This document shows, piece after piece, positions 1 to 11,802 of a stretch of 64,000 nucleotides of DNA; position 1 is the first letter of the stretch, and each line of letters opens with the position of its first letter. This DNA comes from Lactuca virosa (Eukaryota > Streptophyta > Magnoliopsida > Asterales > Asteraceae), in NCBI GenBank assembly GCA_928212115.1, contig CAKMRJ010005634.1, positions 176,730,974 to 176,794,973 on the forward strand, written 5' to 3'. The position numbers and the translations under genes are program-made. Under the pieces are notes generated by a model. The model was not told where the DNA came from. It saw only the letters and a program-made list of their open reading frames with translations, and made no database searches.

Positions 1-1741
1 TCAAGTTCTTTTGTTACAACAGCAACTTTATTTTTGATGTGATCATAATTCTCACACTTGTTGCTGTAATCTTCTTACAGTTTCTTGAAATCTTTAATTT
101 TGGACTCTAATTTTTCTTTTAATGGTTTTTGTTCTTTCCTAATAGTGTACCTTTCATATTTTAGATCCTCATTTTCTCTCTTAATCAACTCGATTTGGTC
201 ACGCAAAAATTTGATAGTTTTAATGCAAGATTGAGAACAAGCATTTTCACTAACCTCCGGCTTTGTAGGCTCTGGCGTAGTTTGGACCATGAATGCAAAT
301 TGGAGTTCCATCATTTCTGCTTCTGGGTCAATTTCATCTTCTCTTTCAACAACATCATTAATTTGGGCAAGATGAGCATTTTCAGGTCCTGAGATGTTCA
401 GGGCCTGAATTTGATCCTCCCAGTCAAATGACTGAGCCACTGCAGCAAGATTTGCGGTCTGGTTGCTGATGGTAGCTCCTCTGCTGCTACTTACTGGCAC
501 CATAGTTCTTTCACTATTTTCCCTTCTGTCAGGCTTTGGGAAATCTCTGGGGAAATGATTGGGTTCATGGCAGTTGAAACAGCGAAGTTTGCCTTTGTTG
601 AACCCAACCTTCTTTTCTGCATTCATTCCCCAATTATTTTTGCCTGTCTTTTTAGAGAACTGTTTGGCTCTGAACACCGCCATAGCAATTTGCCATGTTA
701 TGTCCATTTCTTCAACATCTTCAGGATGAATTTGGTCCAAATCAACAAATGACAATTGAGGGGGCAGCTCACCAACTACAAAAGCATTATAACAATTGAC
801 AAGACCAGTTGCAAGGGCCAAATTCTCGTCATTTTCTTTGGGAACTGGAGTTGAAGCAGAAACTGGAACAGATGTTTCTGAAGAAGAAGCAACTTTGCAG
901 ATAAAATACTGGAGACTGAACACTTTGCATGAATAGTGTAGCATATGATGATGATTGAGAAGAAGCAAATGGTTGAACTTGAGGATTAGTGAAGGATGAA
1001 AAAGAATTGTTTGATTGAATCCCGAGATTGGCAGAAGAATATGAATTAACATGGTTGATCTCTCTTTGTTTGTCATCCAGATCATAAGCTTTAATGATGG
1101 CCATGAGTTCAGCCAAACTAAGTAGATTAAGATTCTTGGTTTTCTTGATGACAGCAACATTCATATCCCATGTCTTTGGGAGAGAATTAAGCAACTTCTT
1201 GTTAACCTCTGATCTTGGCACTGAAACCCCAGCAGAACTCATTTCAGTGGTGAGTGTGATAAAACATTGCAATTGAACTTCCAAAGTTTCTCCAAGAATG
1301 TGATTAAACATTTTGAATTTCTGTCTCAGCATGTCTTGACGGCTTTGTTTCATATCCTCATTCCCTTCATATACTTCAATCAAAGCTTCCCACAGAGCCT
1401 TTGCTGAAGTGTATTCTCTAAAACCTTGTGCAGTCTCTGGGGATAATGCCATTGTGAGTGTAGCCAGTGCTTTTTCTTGCTCCTCAACCTTTTCAAAGTC
1501 ATCGGCGGTGTAGTGTTCAATTTTCTTGTCAACGACTGTTTCATCTTCGAGTGTTGTGGTGATACGAATTGGTCCTCTTAAAAATGCTTCTTCAAATTTT
1601 GAAGTCTTTCATTTTGATATACTTCTCTATGGGGTATTTCCATTCTGGAAAACCCTCATCAGATAATAGTCTAGGAATGCATGAGGTGGTACCCATGATG
1701 GCATCCAGTTCCTAATGAGCAACTGAGGTTTGAGATTCCAT
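1..1741 (-). pseudogene. Ty1/copia gag (element E1), decayed
   Basis: Minus-strand gag of a copia retrotransposon whose pol lies beyond the left edge. The reading starts near 1741 (MESQTSVAH then an in-frame stop); a second Met near 1696 opens MGTTSCIPRLLSDEGFPEWK. It continues in two overlapping frames, 1452-829 and 1160-75, so at least one frameshift is present. The middle (about 1450-1080) reads as a UBN2-type gag domain (LWEALIEVYEGNEDMKQSR). A CCHC zinc knuckle near 600-545 reads CFNCHEPNHFPRDF, so its last Cys is replaced by Phe. The C-terminal part is charged and coiled-coil-like. Gag packages element RNA; this copy cannot make a normal protein. Confidence 0.85.
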
Positions 1742-1831
1742 TTTGTTTTTGGTTTTTCTGAGATGATCAAACAGACAATCTAACAAGAAAAATACTAAAA
1801 TTTAAAATACTCAAATAACAACTGAGTTGGT

Positions 1832-2220
1832 TTACGGCCGCATAAGGGATTACGGCCGTACAAGGGGATTACGGTCGTACAAGGGGATTACAGCCGTACA
1901 CAGCAATCTACAACCGTACACAGTCAAAGTTGAAGTTTTTCTCGGTCAATGAAGGGATTACGGCCGTACACAACAATTTACAACCGTACACAGTCGAAAT
2001 GTGGAGTACAGTCAATATCTTTGAATGGTTTACGACCATACACTTGATTACAGTCGTACAAGCTTCAACAATGTTCAACCGTACACACGAAAATCAGCAG
2101 TTTTCCAAGCAAATTTTGATCCAAAAGCCTTGTATGTCGATCAAAAACATATATCCAACAAGTAATCTTGAATTAACCACGAATTTGATGAAGATCTTGT
2201 AGTCGTAAACACCAAGGACT
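1832..2220. repeat. E1 leader: array of palindromic TACGGCCGTA words
   Basis: Between gag and the PBS the sequence repeats variants of TTACGGCCGTACA roughly ten times (for example near 1849, 1869, 1890, 1958, 1979, 2028 and 2048), separated by AAGGGGA- or CACAGTC-type spacers. The core is self-complementary. More copies occur in the adjacent LTR near 2369, 2470 and 2489. This is untranslated leader of a minus-strand element; its function is unknown. Confidence 0.8.
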
Positions 2221-2237
2221 AAGGTTGACACCAGAAT

Positions 2238-2250
2238 GGCTCTGATACCA
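2238..2250 (-). other. E1 primer-binding site (tRNA-iMet)
   Basis: On the minus strand this reads TGGTATCAGAGCC, the standard plant LTR-element primer site complementary to the 3' end of initiator Met tRNA. It lies two bases inside the LTR edge, which fixes the element orientation as minus. Confidence 0.9.
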
Positions 2251-2252
2251 AT

Positions 2253-2648
2253 TGTAAGTCCCTTAGATCTGAGGATCCAAACCAGTGATCAAACAAATAA
2301 AAATCAAACAAAATGAGAATGAAGTAGGAGAAGAATTAACTCAAGCAATGCACACGATTTTATAGCAGGGCCGTAAACCGTCTGGTACACCTTGATTACA
2401 CACACATACGTCCACTCCTGACAGACACTGACAAGCCCTATATATCGGGGATAGCTGGCCATACACGAGTTTACGACCGTAAACCTGTGTACGGCTGTAC
2501 ACACAACCCTGATCGTAAACACAAAACAATCAGCTACAAAACACCTCTTACATGACCAATACCCTACAAAGACATATACAGATAATTTCCTAGCCCAAAC
2601 CATAAATCTATGACCTATCAGTTTCACACAACTTTTCTGCTCCTTACA
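2253..2648 (-). mobile_element. E1 5' LTR
   Basis: A 396-bp LTR bounded by TGTAAG and CTTACA, a perfect 6-bp terminal inverted repeat, immediately outside the PBS. It contains several TACGGCCGTA-type words and a TATA box. Sequence to the right jumps straight into the integrase frame of another copia element, so E1 appears inserted into E2. The partner LTR is outside the window, so the target-site duplication cannot be checked. Confidence 0.8.
2358..2364 (-). promoter_or_regulatory. TATA box of E1 LTR
   Basis: The minus strand reads TATAAAA in the middle of the LTR, the expected place for the U3 promoter that drives the element RNA leftwards. Called from motif and position only. Confidence 0.45.
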
Positions 2649-2656
2649 CTCCACAA

Positions 2657-3780
2657 TAGAACAGGGCCGTTGAAAGACGAAATCGCTCCTTGTGCGAAAC
2701 TGCGAGAACTATGCTATCATTCGCAAATCTGCCTCTCTATTTATGGGCGGATGCGATTGCAACTGCGTGCTTCACCCAAAACAGATCTATCCTCAATAAA
2801 TGATTTTCTATCACTCCTTATGAAATAATAAATAATCGCAAGCCTAATGTTAAGTTTTTCCATGTATTTGATTCCAGGTGTTTTATCTTCAACTCAAAGG
2901 AACAACGGACCAAATTCGATGCGAAGGCTGACGAAGGTATATTCTTGGAATATTCGTTAACCTCCAAGGCATATCGGGTTCTTACCAAACGATCTAAAAA
3001 GATGGAAGAAACCTAGTATGTCACGTTCGACGACAACTATTTGAAGAGGACTTAGACGAATCATAATTCATTGAAGGAGATCTTCGATCCCTAAACCAAG
3101 TCCAGCCACGATTCCACTCTCCACTCTTTACGAGGAATTCATGCTACTATTTAATGAACCAGAGAAGGCTATATCATCTGAATTAAAAGCAGCTGACAAA
3201 AAAGTCGATGAATTGAAGAAAATAATTGACGACGCTGCGAAAGATATGCACAAAGAGCCACCAAGTGCGAATGACCCTCATGACACGCATACTACATTCC
3301 AGGGGGATCGTTTGAATCAACTCCCGATGCAATTTTTCAGGGGGAGCACTCTACTCCACGAGAGACCCACCAAAGTCCACTCCAAGGGGAGAAACAGTCA
3401 CCTGAAGATGAGACGTTCACATCATTCGAGGGGGAGAAAGATAATATGAATGATGATTCGGATGTACAGAATGATGATTCATCTATACAATCAGAATTTG
3501 AGGACAAAAATGTTGAATTGGATCCATCTTATGATCCTAGTTATCCTCCTCTCACTAAATGGACTAAAGATCATCCAAAAACGCAAGTTATAGGCGAATC
3601 ATCTTCAGGAGTTCTTATGAGAGCACAACAAAAGGCGAAGAAAACTGCTTTATTCTCTAAAGTGGAATATTGCATGTTTAATTTGTTCATCTCCAAAGTC
3701 GAACCCAAAAATGTTCAGATTGCTCTGGACCATTTGGACTGGGTACAAAGTCTAAAGACTAATTCCTACTCCAAATGATG
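2657..3780 (+). pseudogene. Copia integrase C-terminal half and linker (E2)
   Basis: The frame beginning near 2657 reads AVERRNRSLCETARTMLSF and PLYLWADAIATACFTQNRS, the end of a copia integrase core including the Glu of the D-D-E triad (AVERRNR). SITPYEIINNRKPNVKFFHV follows, then KAYRVLTKRSKKMEET. Stops interrupt it near 2808, 3015 and 3052. From 3140 to 3780 is the acidic, Ser-rich linker before RT, in two frames (3141-3449 and 3446-3778). The first two catalytic Asp residues would lie in the missing 5' part. Confidence 0.85.
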
Positions 3781-5216
3781 CATCTGTTGTAGGGTTAAAG
3801 TGGGTGTTTCGCAACAAGCTTGATAAATAGGGAAATGTTATACAAAACAAAGCGCGAGTAGTTGTAAAGGGGTATTGTCAAGAAGAAGGTATTGACTACC
3901 AAGATACCTTCGCACCTGTTGCTAGGCTAGAATCTGTTTGCATCTTTTTGGCTTATGCAGCACATAAGAACTTTGAAGTTTATCAAATGGACGTCAAGTG
4001 TGCCTTTTTAAATGGGGAGCTAGAGGAGACAGTTTATGTGGAGCAACCACCAGGATTTATAAACGAGAAGTATCCCAACCACTGCTATATTCTGGAAAAA
4101 GCGGTCTATAGTCTAAAGAAAGCTCCAAGAGCCTGGTATGAAACTCTAACTCGCTTTCTAAAACAGACTAGATTTAAATAGGCATCGGTTGACCCGACCT
4201 TCTTTCGCAAGAAACATGGTGACCACTTGATGATTGTCCAAATTTATGTTGATGACATCATCTTCGGATCTACTAACCCCAACTTAACAGCTGAATTCCG
4301 AAAGTTGATGGAAACTAAATTTGAGATGAGCTCAATGGGTCCGATTAACTTTTTCCTTGTTTTGAACATAAGACAGAATCAAGAATGTATCTTTATCAAC
4401 CAGGAGGCCTACACAAAGACATTGTTTGCTAAGTTTGGAATGGTGGGAGACTCAAAAGCAAAGGTTCCAATGGCATTCGGAACGAAATTAACACCATCTC
4501 TGGAAAAACCAGCTGCTGATATGACCCTTTATCGTCAGATGATAGGATCATTGATGTATTTAACAACTAGTTAACCAGATATTATCCTTTCCATTTGTTA
4601 TTGTACGAGGTTCCAAGCGAATCCTCACGAACCCCACATGGTAGCTTTCAAGAACATTTTCAGGTACTTAAAACGAACCTCCTCACTTGGTATATGGTAT
4701 CCATCAAGCTCAGGTTTCTTCGTACAAGCATTTTCAGATGCTGATCTAGGAGGGTGCATCCTGGATAGAAAGAGTACAATGGGGGGATGCCAATTTCTGG
4801 ATGGCAAGCTCGTGAGTTGGCAATCGAAAAAGCAAACTTGTGTATCCCTCTCAACTGTTGAAGCAGAGTACATAGTTGTTGCCTCTTGCACTTCACAGGT
4901 CATTTGGATTCAAAGCCAACTTCATGACTATGGAATTAACATGAAGCGAATCCCCTTATATTGTGACTCTGAAAGCGCCATTCGCATTTGTCATAACCCA
5001 GTGCAACACTCAAAGACGAAACACATAGCACTGAGATATCATTTCATCAAAGATCACGTGGAAGATGGTAATGTTGAGATACATTTTGTTAGATTCCCTG
5101 ATCAGTTGGCCAACATCTTCACAAAAGCCTTACCTGAACCTACATTCAATCGTATTCTTCAAGGCTTAGGAATGATAGAAGCTGAGTCAGTTCCGAAACC
5201 ACCTTCACATATGTAG
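3781..5216 (+). pseudogene. Copia reverse transcriptase and RNase H (E2)
   Basis: The RT begins as GLKWVFRNKLDK, followed by a stop. QMDVKCAFLNGELEETVYVE gives the first catalytic Asp region and YVDDIIFGS (near 4250) is the active-site box. KKAPRAWYETLTRF is also typical. RNase H follows with DADLGGCILDRKSTMGGCQF, STVEAEYIVVASCTSQ and LYCDSESAIRICHNP, so D-E-D residues are present. Stops near 3828, 4180 and 4573 separate otherwise well preserved blocks. It would convert element RNA to DNA; this copy is interrupted and inactive. Confidence 0.92.
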
Positions 5217-6917
5217 AAGTTTTAGTGACTTGCGAATTGGTGCGAACGCTCGTAGTAGTTCGCAGTCATCTTTTGTCATGTGAATGGGTTCGAACGCTCG
5301 TAATTGTTCATAGTTCACTATTCATTTATGGTTCGGAGCTTCATGTATTTTTTTGTTGTATATTTCTATTTTTTTTTCTTTTCAGAATATCAAAATACAA
5401 AAACTTTTTACTTATTTCTACTTTTATTCATTTTTCAGAAAAATCAAAAATCCAAAAATATTTTATTTCTTTATGTTTTTATTTCTTTTTCAGAAAAACT
5501 CAAAATTCAAAAATATTTTCTTTTTGCATGTTCATATTTCTTTCATTAGATAATTGTGCAGATTTGAAGGCAAAATCTTTACTTATCAATCACGAATGAT
5601 AGGGCAGGTATAAATTTCTTTATCTATGATCTAGCTAAGTGTCCTTAGAAGCATGTTGTTGCATATTGTCGGAAGCCTCCTAGACTCTATGTTGAAGCCT
5701 TAATGAATCGATAATACCAATCGTTTCTTTCCCATGTAGGCTGTGAATTCACATAAGTTATGAGCTACCTCCTTCTTCTCACATTGAGTAAAGAGTTAGC
5801 TGCTTGGTCACTTTCGCATAGCAGAGGTACACTATTTTCTTTGGAACCACCTCATACTTTTCTCCACTACTTTCGCATTCACCAATGTAACCCTCGGGGC
5901 TCTCAGATATTACCACTAAGGTTTATGGTTACACAACTTCTGTGTTTATGATCTTCAATTCATTATCACCATGAATTGTGTGAAACCCAAAATCCAACAC
6001 ACTTATACGAATTGACGATGAACAATATACATGTTCTAGACTATTCACCAAGGAATTAACGAAACTCCACTTTCGTGGTATGTACCAAGAAATCTCTTTT
6101 TCTTTTGTGAGATCTTAATGAAATGCTCTAGACCTAAGACGTTTCTACCTAATAGATCCATTTTTTTTAGATTTCCATGTGAATCCTTGTCATTCAAAAT
6201 AATTTCAAAGCTTACTTGTTCAATTGACTACACTGGTCAAACAAGTACTATATTCGAACGTTCAGACTTATATCAAGTTTCGGAGTTTGCTTGGAGCATA
6301 AGCCACCCGATTGATTCTTAAGAAAAGATGCCTTTCACTGTTTCTTCTCAAATAGTTGATCGTAATTTAATGGGAAACCACACAGACACTTCTTGGTCTC
6401 TCTTGACTTCGAAGGAAGAGATCTATGCCCGAGATCCAACTGTTTCGTGTCTTAACTGACATCACTAGAATCCCTTAGATTTTATTGCTTTATTTCTTTA
6501 TCTTTGGCACACTCTTGCACGAAGATCCTTGTGATTTTCCAAAGTCTAAGTTCGTGGTACTCATGATTACCTTGAGTTTCGCAGATTTATTAATAATATT
6601 TCGTGGCAAATGTTCATGGGAAGCAAAAGGATGATGCTGACGCGACAATCTCTTCTATGGATAAGATTTCGAATGGGCGCGTGCAAATTCAAACGTCACC
6701 TACTTTCGTTTGACACCTTTTCAGAAGAAACAACTGTCAAATCGCGCTTTTTCAGGCGACGTTTCAGAGATTAAAACGCAGCTGTCATTCAATTTTTCTC
6801 TCTCCTGGGTAAGGGTATAAAGGGTTTTTCGACGATTCATTCTTCCTTACCATTGTCACACAAAACCCTCAGGCGATTATTCTCTCTACTGTTCATCACC
6901 TTCTCCAAAAAGCATCA
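5217..6917 (+). other. E2 spacer between RNase H and env-like ORF
   Basis: No convincing gene. From about 5380 to 5545 a T-rich block repeats TTTTTCAGAAAAA...CAAAAATATTTT about three times with a period near 60 bp. The rest is unique spacer, as expected between pol and the third ORF of SIRE-type elements. Short frames here are chance readings. Confidence 0.6.
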
Positions 6918-9900
6918 ATGGCAGCCTCATCTTCAGTTCAAGAACAATCAACACAATCGTCGTTTCTCAAAATCAAGCCCAGTCAGAACTTGATTCTCGA
7001 TCTCAATCCTTTCAAGTATGATAGCTTTCTTCTTCCCATCATCGAGTGTTTGAAATACTCCACTCTGGTCCAAGCGTTGACTAAAACGGAGAATATACCC
7101 ATGCCACTTCTATCAAAGGCTTATTAGTTTGCATGCTACATCAAGGAAGAACAAAGAATCACCTTTGAGATTCACGACAAGAAGACCTCTGTCTCCAAAA
7201 CCAGGTTTTGTTCTTTGTTAAGGCTTGCTCAACATGACGATATGGTGGATCCTGAATCAGTCTCTAACTCCGCTATTATAGCGATGTTCTATCAAATGGG
7301 GTACAAAGAAACCCTAACCACTATTTCAAAGTTCAGAAAACCTAATCTTCCTCCTCAATGGAATGGTCTCTTTACCTTGTTCTTTAAGGCCTTTTCTGAA
7401 AGGGTAACTGGTTCCGATTGCGCAAGAAAATTATTCGTGATCCTCTTATACGGTATCTACACTGGAATCGACATCGATTTTGGTGCTGTTATTTTGGGCA
7501 CAATTGGTAGAAAGCACCCATTACACAACTTGACACAGTGAAATGTCCTGTGCTCGATTCTGGACAATCGTTGTTCAGAGGGCTATTGAGAAGCTCAATA
7601 TTCATGTGATGGCCACTATTGCAACCTTTCACACGACGAACATCATAGTTGTTGACAACTCCAAATTCTCGTACGTGGGCTCCATACCTGAAGAAATGTT
7701 TCGTAGTGTGTCAGGTGCAAGGAAAATCCTTGAAGAATACCGAAAACTTCCATCCTCGGGCACACGTCCCTTAACACCTGAGATGCGAAGCATTTTTGAT
7801 GCAGCAGACAAACCAAATAAGGGAGGATACAAACGAGTTGTGAAGGATTGTCCCTCCGAACCATCCCAACCACCAAGAACTCCTACTCCCAGTGCAGATG
7901 AAGGAGGCTCGTAGTCTAAAACTATAACTGAGATTCTCTTGGATGAGGGTACTCGCAACGAAGATGATGACACTATTTAGAGTTCGCAACCACCAGTCTC
8001 AACACCTGTCATTGTGAACCCTGAGGTACAATTTACAACTACTTTCTTCCAAACACCTCCTCCATCTCCCAATGATTCTACTCTACCTATCATTATCACA
8101 CCATGTCCACCTCCTATGAGTTTGCAAGTTCAAACCACTCTTTCTCATTACATTCCTTTGTTCACGGACTCTACTGCCACCACCACTACTACAACCATGA
8201 CCAATGAACCTCCTGTCACTATCAACGCATCTGATGCGGGAGTAGGGGCTTCAGGTTTCACTGCTGGTCATTCAATACCTCCTATTTCTCCTCTATGACA
8301 AGGCGATTTAGATACAGTTTTTGGAGGAGATGGGTTTGATTTTGAGTCCTTTCAGTACATTCCCTTCAGATTTTAGGAGGATAGTAATGATGATGCCCCT
8401 GTAACTCAAAGACAGACCAAGGCTATCAACGCGAAGCTAGATTCGTTGATCAGTTCTTCTCAAGCTTCCTCAAGTGATGTTTATTCTAAGGCAGCAGTTG
8501 AAGCCTTTTTCCAGGAAATGACGAAAGAACATCAGGCGAATCTGGACAAGGCGAATCAAGCGGTCTTTGATGCGACTGCTATGTGCAAAGCAGTGACTGA
8601 AAAAGTTGAAAAGCTCATCTCTGATGCTCAGACCTTTATGTCAACCTTACAACATCTGCTGAATCAAATGCCTCTAAGGAGAATGAGGCGATCGTGGGTC
8701 TTCACACCTCACTGAGAAAAGAAAAAGAAGCTCTTGCGCAGGTTTGCACTGATCTTCAAAGGATCACACTGAGTTATGGACCTCAATCTCTACAAAAATT
8801 GATAAGCTTGTTGAAGATCTAGCAGTTTAAAACTCGATTATGGACAAACTTGCTGCCCATACAACGACAGTCAAAGTAAACGTTGCCAAACTCGCCCAAG
8901 CAAACAAAGAAATTAATGAGCTTCAGTCTGAACGAGCTGTAATTAAAAGCTATGTTGGTGATGTTAATGCTTTGCTATAAAATCTTCTTGATACTCATGA
9001 CCCTGTACTTCCAATCTCTATTCGAAGGCATTTGGCTGAAAATTTCCGTCCTGCTCTTGCCATGCTTAATCGAATTGAGGGTGTTTTGGAATCTCCCGTC
9101 CTTCCAAAACGAGGGGTAGAATCATCAAAAGAACCATCTCAACAACCTCCAAAAGTCTCCAATGAACTGAAGGATAATGTAGCTTCGAGTTCCAAAGTCA
9201 AAGAAAAACTGGTAAACAGTGATGATGAAGAAGAAAATGAAGCTGATAAACTAAAGAGAAAGGCTCGTGATCAGCTTCTAGATGAAAACGCTCGCATTGC
9301 GAGAGAAGCCGAAGAAAAGGAGCGAGCAGAATGCGAAGCTCAGGTCACTTTGGAAAGTCGAAAGACTTTGTTTCCAACATGGACCTTGGAGCAGATGATT
9401 AATTAGGCTGTTGAAAATCTAAACATGCATTGGTTGGAACCTATAACTTCCTTTGATCTGGAGAATTCGCAGGATTCTCAGTTCGACATGCCTATCACTC
9501 CAAGAGCATTTCTCTTTTGTAGTTTTGAAAGGACTGTGAATGTTCCTGCATCAGATGAAATTGTTGATAAATCTTTGATGGAGTTTTACTTGTCCCATGC
9601 CAAGCCTCAGTACCTCACCTGGAGTGCACAAAATATTACTATTATGAAGGTCATAAGGCCAGTTGAAACAGGGAGCTTTGTGAATGTCAAATTCAAAACA
9701 ACAAGTGGATCAAAAAATGTTGTTCACGAATTTTCCTTAGCTGAGCTGCCATGCCTAAATCCCTATGATTGGATCATTTTATTGTGTTTCCTTCTGAGAG
9801 ATGAAAAGAAGTACGAACTCGTTCTAGGGCGTATAAAGCGAATGCTGACTTCGTATGTTTATGCAGTGGCGAAGTTCGATATTGAATTTGCCTCTGTTAT

Positions 9901-9985
9901 GAAGAGGAAGCCCACTGCTCCCCTTACTGGCAAGACAAAAGACATTAATAAGATGCAAATGGGTAAGATTGAAAAGGATAACTAG
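6918..9985 (+). pseudogene. Env-like third ORF of SIRE-type element (E2)
   Basis: The start is MAASSSVQEQSTQSSFLKIK at 6918. Pieces in frame to about 7520 (stop near 7125), then frameshifted at 7543-8715 and again at 9032-9985, suggest one ancestral ORF of about 1,000 codons with two frameshifts and six or more stops. The N-terminal third is globular (PPQWNGLFTLFFKAFSERVT). The middle is Pro/Ser/Thr-rich (8014-8298), then come coiled-coil segments (8446-8690) and a highly charged helix (9180-9350). I see no clear signal peptide or membrane anchor, so 'env-like' rests on position in the element rather than on an envelope signature. Function is unknown. Confidence 0.7.
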
Positions 9986-10254
9986 ACCGTAATGTTTCAT
10001 CGTGGTTCAGGAGCTAACATGCAAAGTGCCTCTTCGCATTACCTGATAAGCATTTGTTCTCTACAACTTGCTTGGAGTTTATTTTGGAGATCATAGGTCA
10101 ATGCCAACTGAATGATGAAGCTGCGAAGAACAATTACTATGATATGTTACAATGGTACATAGCGTTTCACATGTATCTTCTTGCAGTCATTCCCAAGCTC
10201 TTCAAGACTACAAAGACGACACAACAGTGAAGAGCCTCCCTCCTCAATCTACAC

Positions 10255-10565
10255 AAAGGGGGAGATTATTGGGTATAATTGTTGTGTCATTAGGCTTATT
10301 TGTTTAGTCCATCATGTAATCGGGTTTCGGCCTGTCCACCCATTCTTAAATTATTAGGGTTTAGCTATTTAAGGTGCTTGCATGCACCCTGTTTTAAGAT
10401 CTTAGAAATAGTCTTGTAACCCTACACGCCTCTACAGTAGCAATTCTTCATCGAGTTCTTCTGAGGCGTGACTTTAAATCATTAGGCATATTTTTATCCA
10501 TTCTTGTGTTCTTGTTTTTCATCACCTCTTTGAATCTTTCGATCTTTAGAGATTTTATCTCAACA
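10255..10565 (+). mobile_element. E2 polypurine tract and 3' LTR
   Basis: AAAGGGGGAGA at 10255-10265 is a typical polypurine tract primed for plus-strand synthesis. The LTR starts directly after it as TATTGGG (probably a mutated TGTTGGG) and I end it at CTCAACA near 10565, giving about 300 bp. The end is uncertain because the 5' LTR is not available for comparison. Confidence 0.55.
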
Positions 10566-11041
10566 ACCCTTAACTCTTGCTCCAAACTAGGTGCTTGACC
10601 AAAAGACAACTCAAGTCAAAAGTCAACGATCAAAGTCAACAGTCAACGTTGACTTTAGTGAACCGCCATGTCATAGCAACCTATGGCCACACCATGCCCC
10701 TCCAGTAAACAGTCTTCCGTGATTTTCCCCATTAGCACGTTGTGGTGACCTAATTCCATGTCGTGGGCACTAGGTTTTCATTTGCTTAATGGGTTAAGTT
10801 GTTTTCTTCGATCCTAAGAGCTCCAAAGCTCAGATATGGTTAAAATGAGGTCGAGAAAGATAATGTATCCAACTTTATCCGTTAAAACCACCCAAAACGT
10901 CAAAATCTCAAACCCTAGGTTTTAAGGGGGCTATATAATACATGACTTTACCTATTAAGCATTTATTCTAAAAAGTCCATAGCTTATTTAGTCTAAATTA
11001 ATTTATATTATCAAAACCAACATAAAAGTTAGTGATTTATA
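10566..11041. other. Degenerate LTR-like DNA, no gene
   Basis: No reading frame of note. Runs of GTCAA/GTTGAC words (AGTCAACGTTGACT near 10640) and CCATGTCGTGG-type words resemble the noncoding part of a gypsy LTR similar to that at 31383-32903, but no ends can be set. Confidence 0.4.
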
Positions 11042-11802
11042 TGTTGGGTTTTGAGCATTCTAACACTCCTAAGTGTACATGCAACCCTAAATACCTTGGA
11101 TCTATGTTTTCTCTATTATACATGCAAATATGAATATTCCAAGGTATTATCCTAACTAGCATACAAAACATTGATTCATATGTAATAAAGCAAGTTAAAA
11201 GACATACCTTTTGATGTAGCTTGATTCCATGGAGCTTAAGAGCCTAGTGCCTCAAGTGTGACACCTCAAATGGTTCACACAACATCAAGTTCACTTGGAA
11301 TAACTTAGAGAGAAATAAAACGCTTCATGAAATCGGCTAGCCCTCACCATTCATTCATAGTGGCCGATTTTTGGGAAGAATAAGATGCTTATATAGTGTG
11401 TCACAATTAGGGTTACACCATGTAAACCCTAATTGTCATGGCCTTTCATTTCCATGATCCATGGGTACAAAAACACCATGGAGCATCCTATGGGTTTTGG
11501 CTCAACTTGATAATCCATGGAGCATTAGCCCACTATACAAGTATGGATGATTTACACAATCAACCCATATATTTAATTAGTCTCCTTTTGATCACTTAAT
11601 TAATTCCAAATTAATTCTTGATCAATACTAATTAAATAATCTTATTAATATATTAGAACTTATAATATATAAATAAACCTTAAGTGTTATTTCTCTCATT
11701 TTAGTCTGTCCAAATGCATGATGCCATGCAACCCAAATGGACCATGTCAATCGGGTCAAGTACATACCAAATATAGTTATGGACTTAGACACTAATCCAA
11801 CA
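11042..11802 (-). mobile_element. Copia LTR (left end of element A)
   Basis: A 761-bp LTR running from TGTTGGGTTTT to AATCCAACA. Immediately to its right GTCTCCCACTTG is a polypurine tract read on the minus strand, so this is the 3' LTR of a minus-strand copia element. It is only loosely similar to the LTR at the right end (28502-29315), so the two may not be an original pair. Confidence 0.75.

Larger units (their letters stand above)
2649..10565 (+). mobile_element. SIRE-like Ty1/copia element E2, 5' part missing
   Basis: A plus-strand copia element in the order integrase, RT, RNase H, AT-rich spacer, env-like ORF, polypurine tract, 3' LTR. An extra ORF after RNase H is characteristic of the SIRE/Maximus lineage. 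Its 5' LTR, gag and protease are absent here because E1 occupies that position; they should lie left of E1. All frames are broken, so this is an old copy. Confidence 0.8.

Noticed and set aside
5225..5599. Phe-rich 124-codon frame as a membrane protein
   Set aside because: T-rich repeat in the spacer of E2; hydrophobicity follows from base composition.
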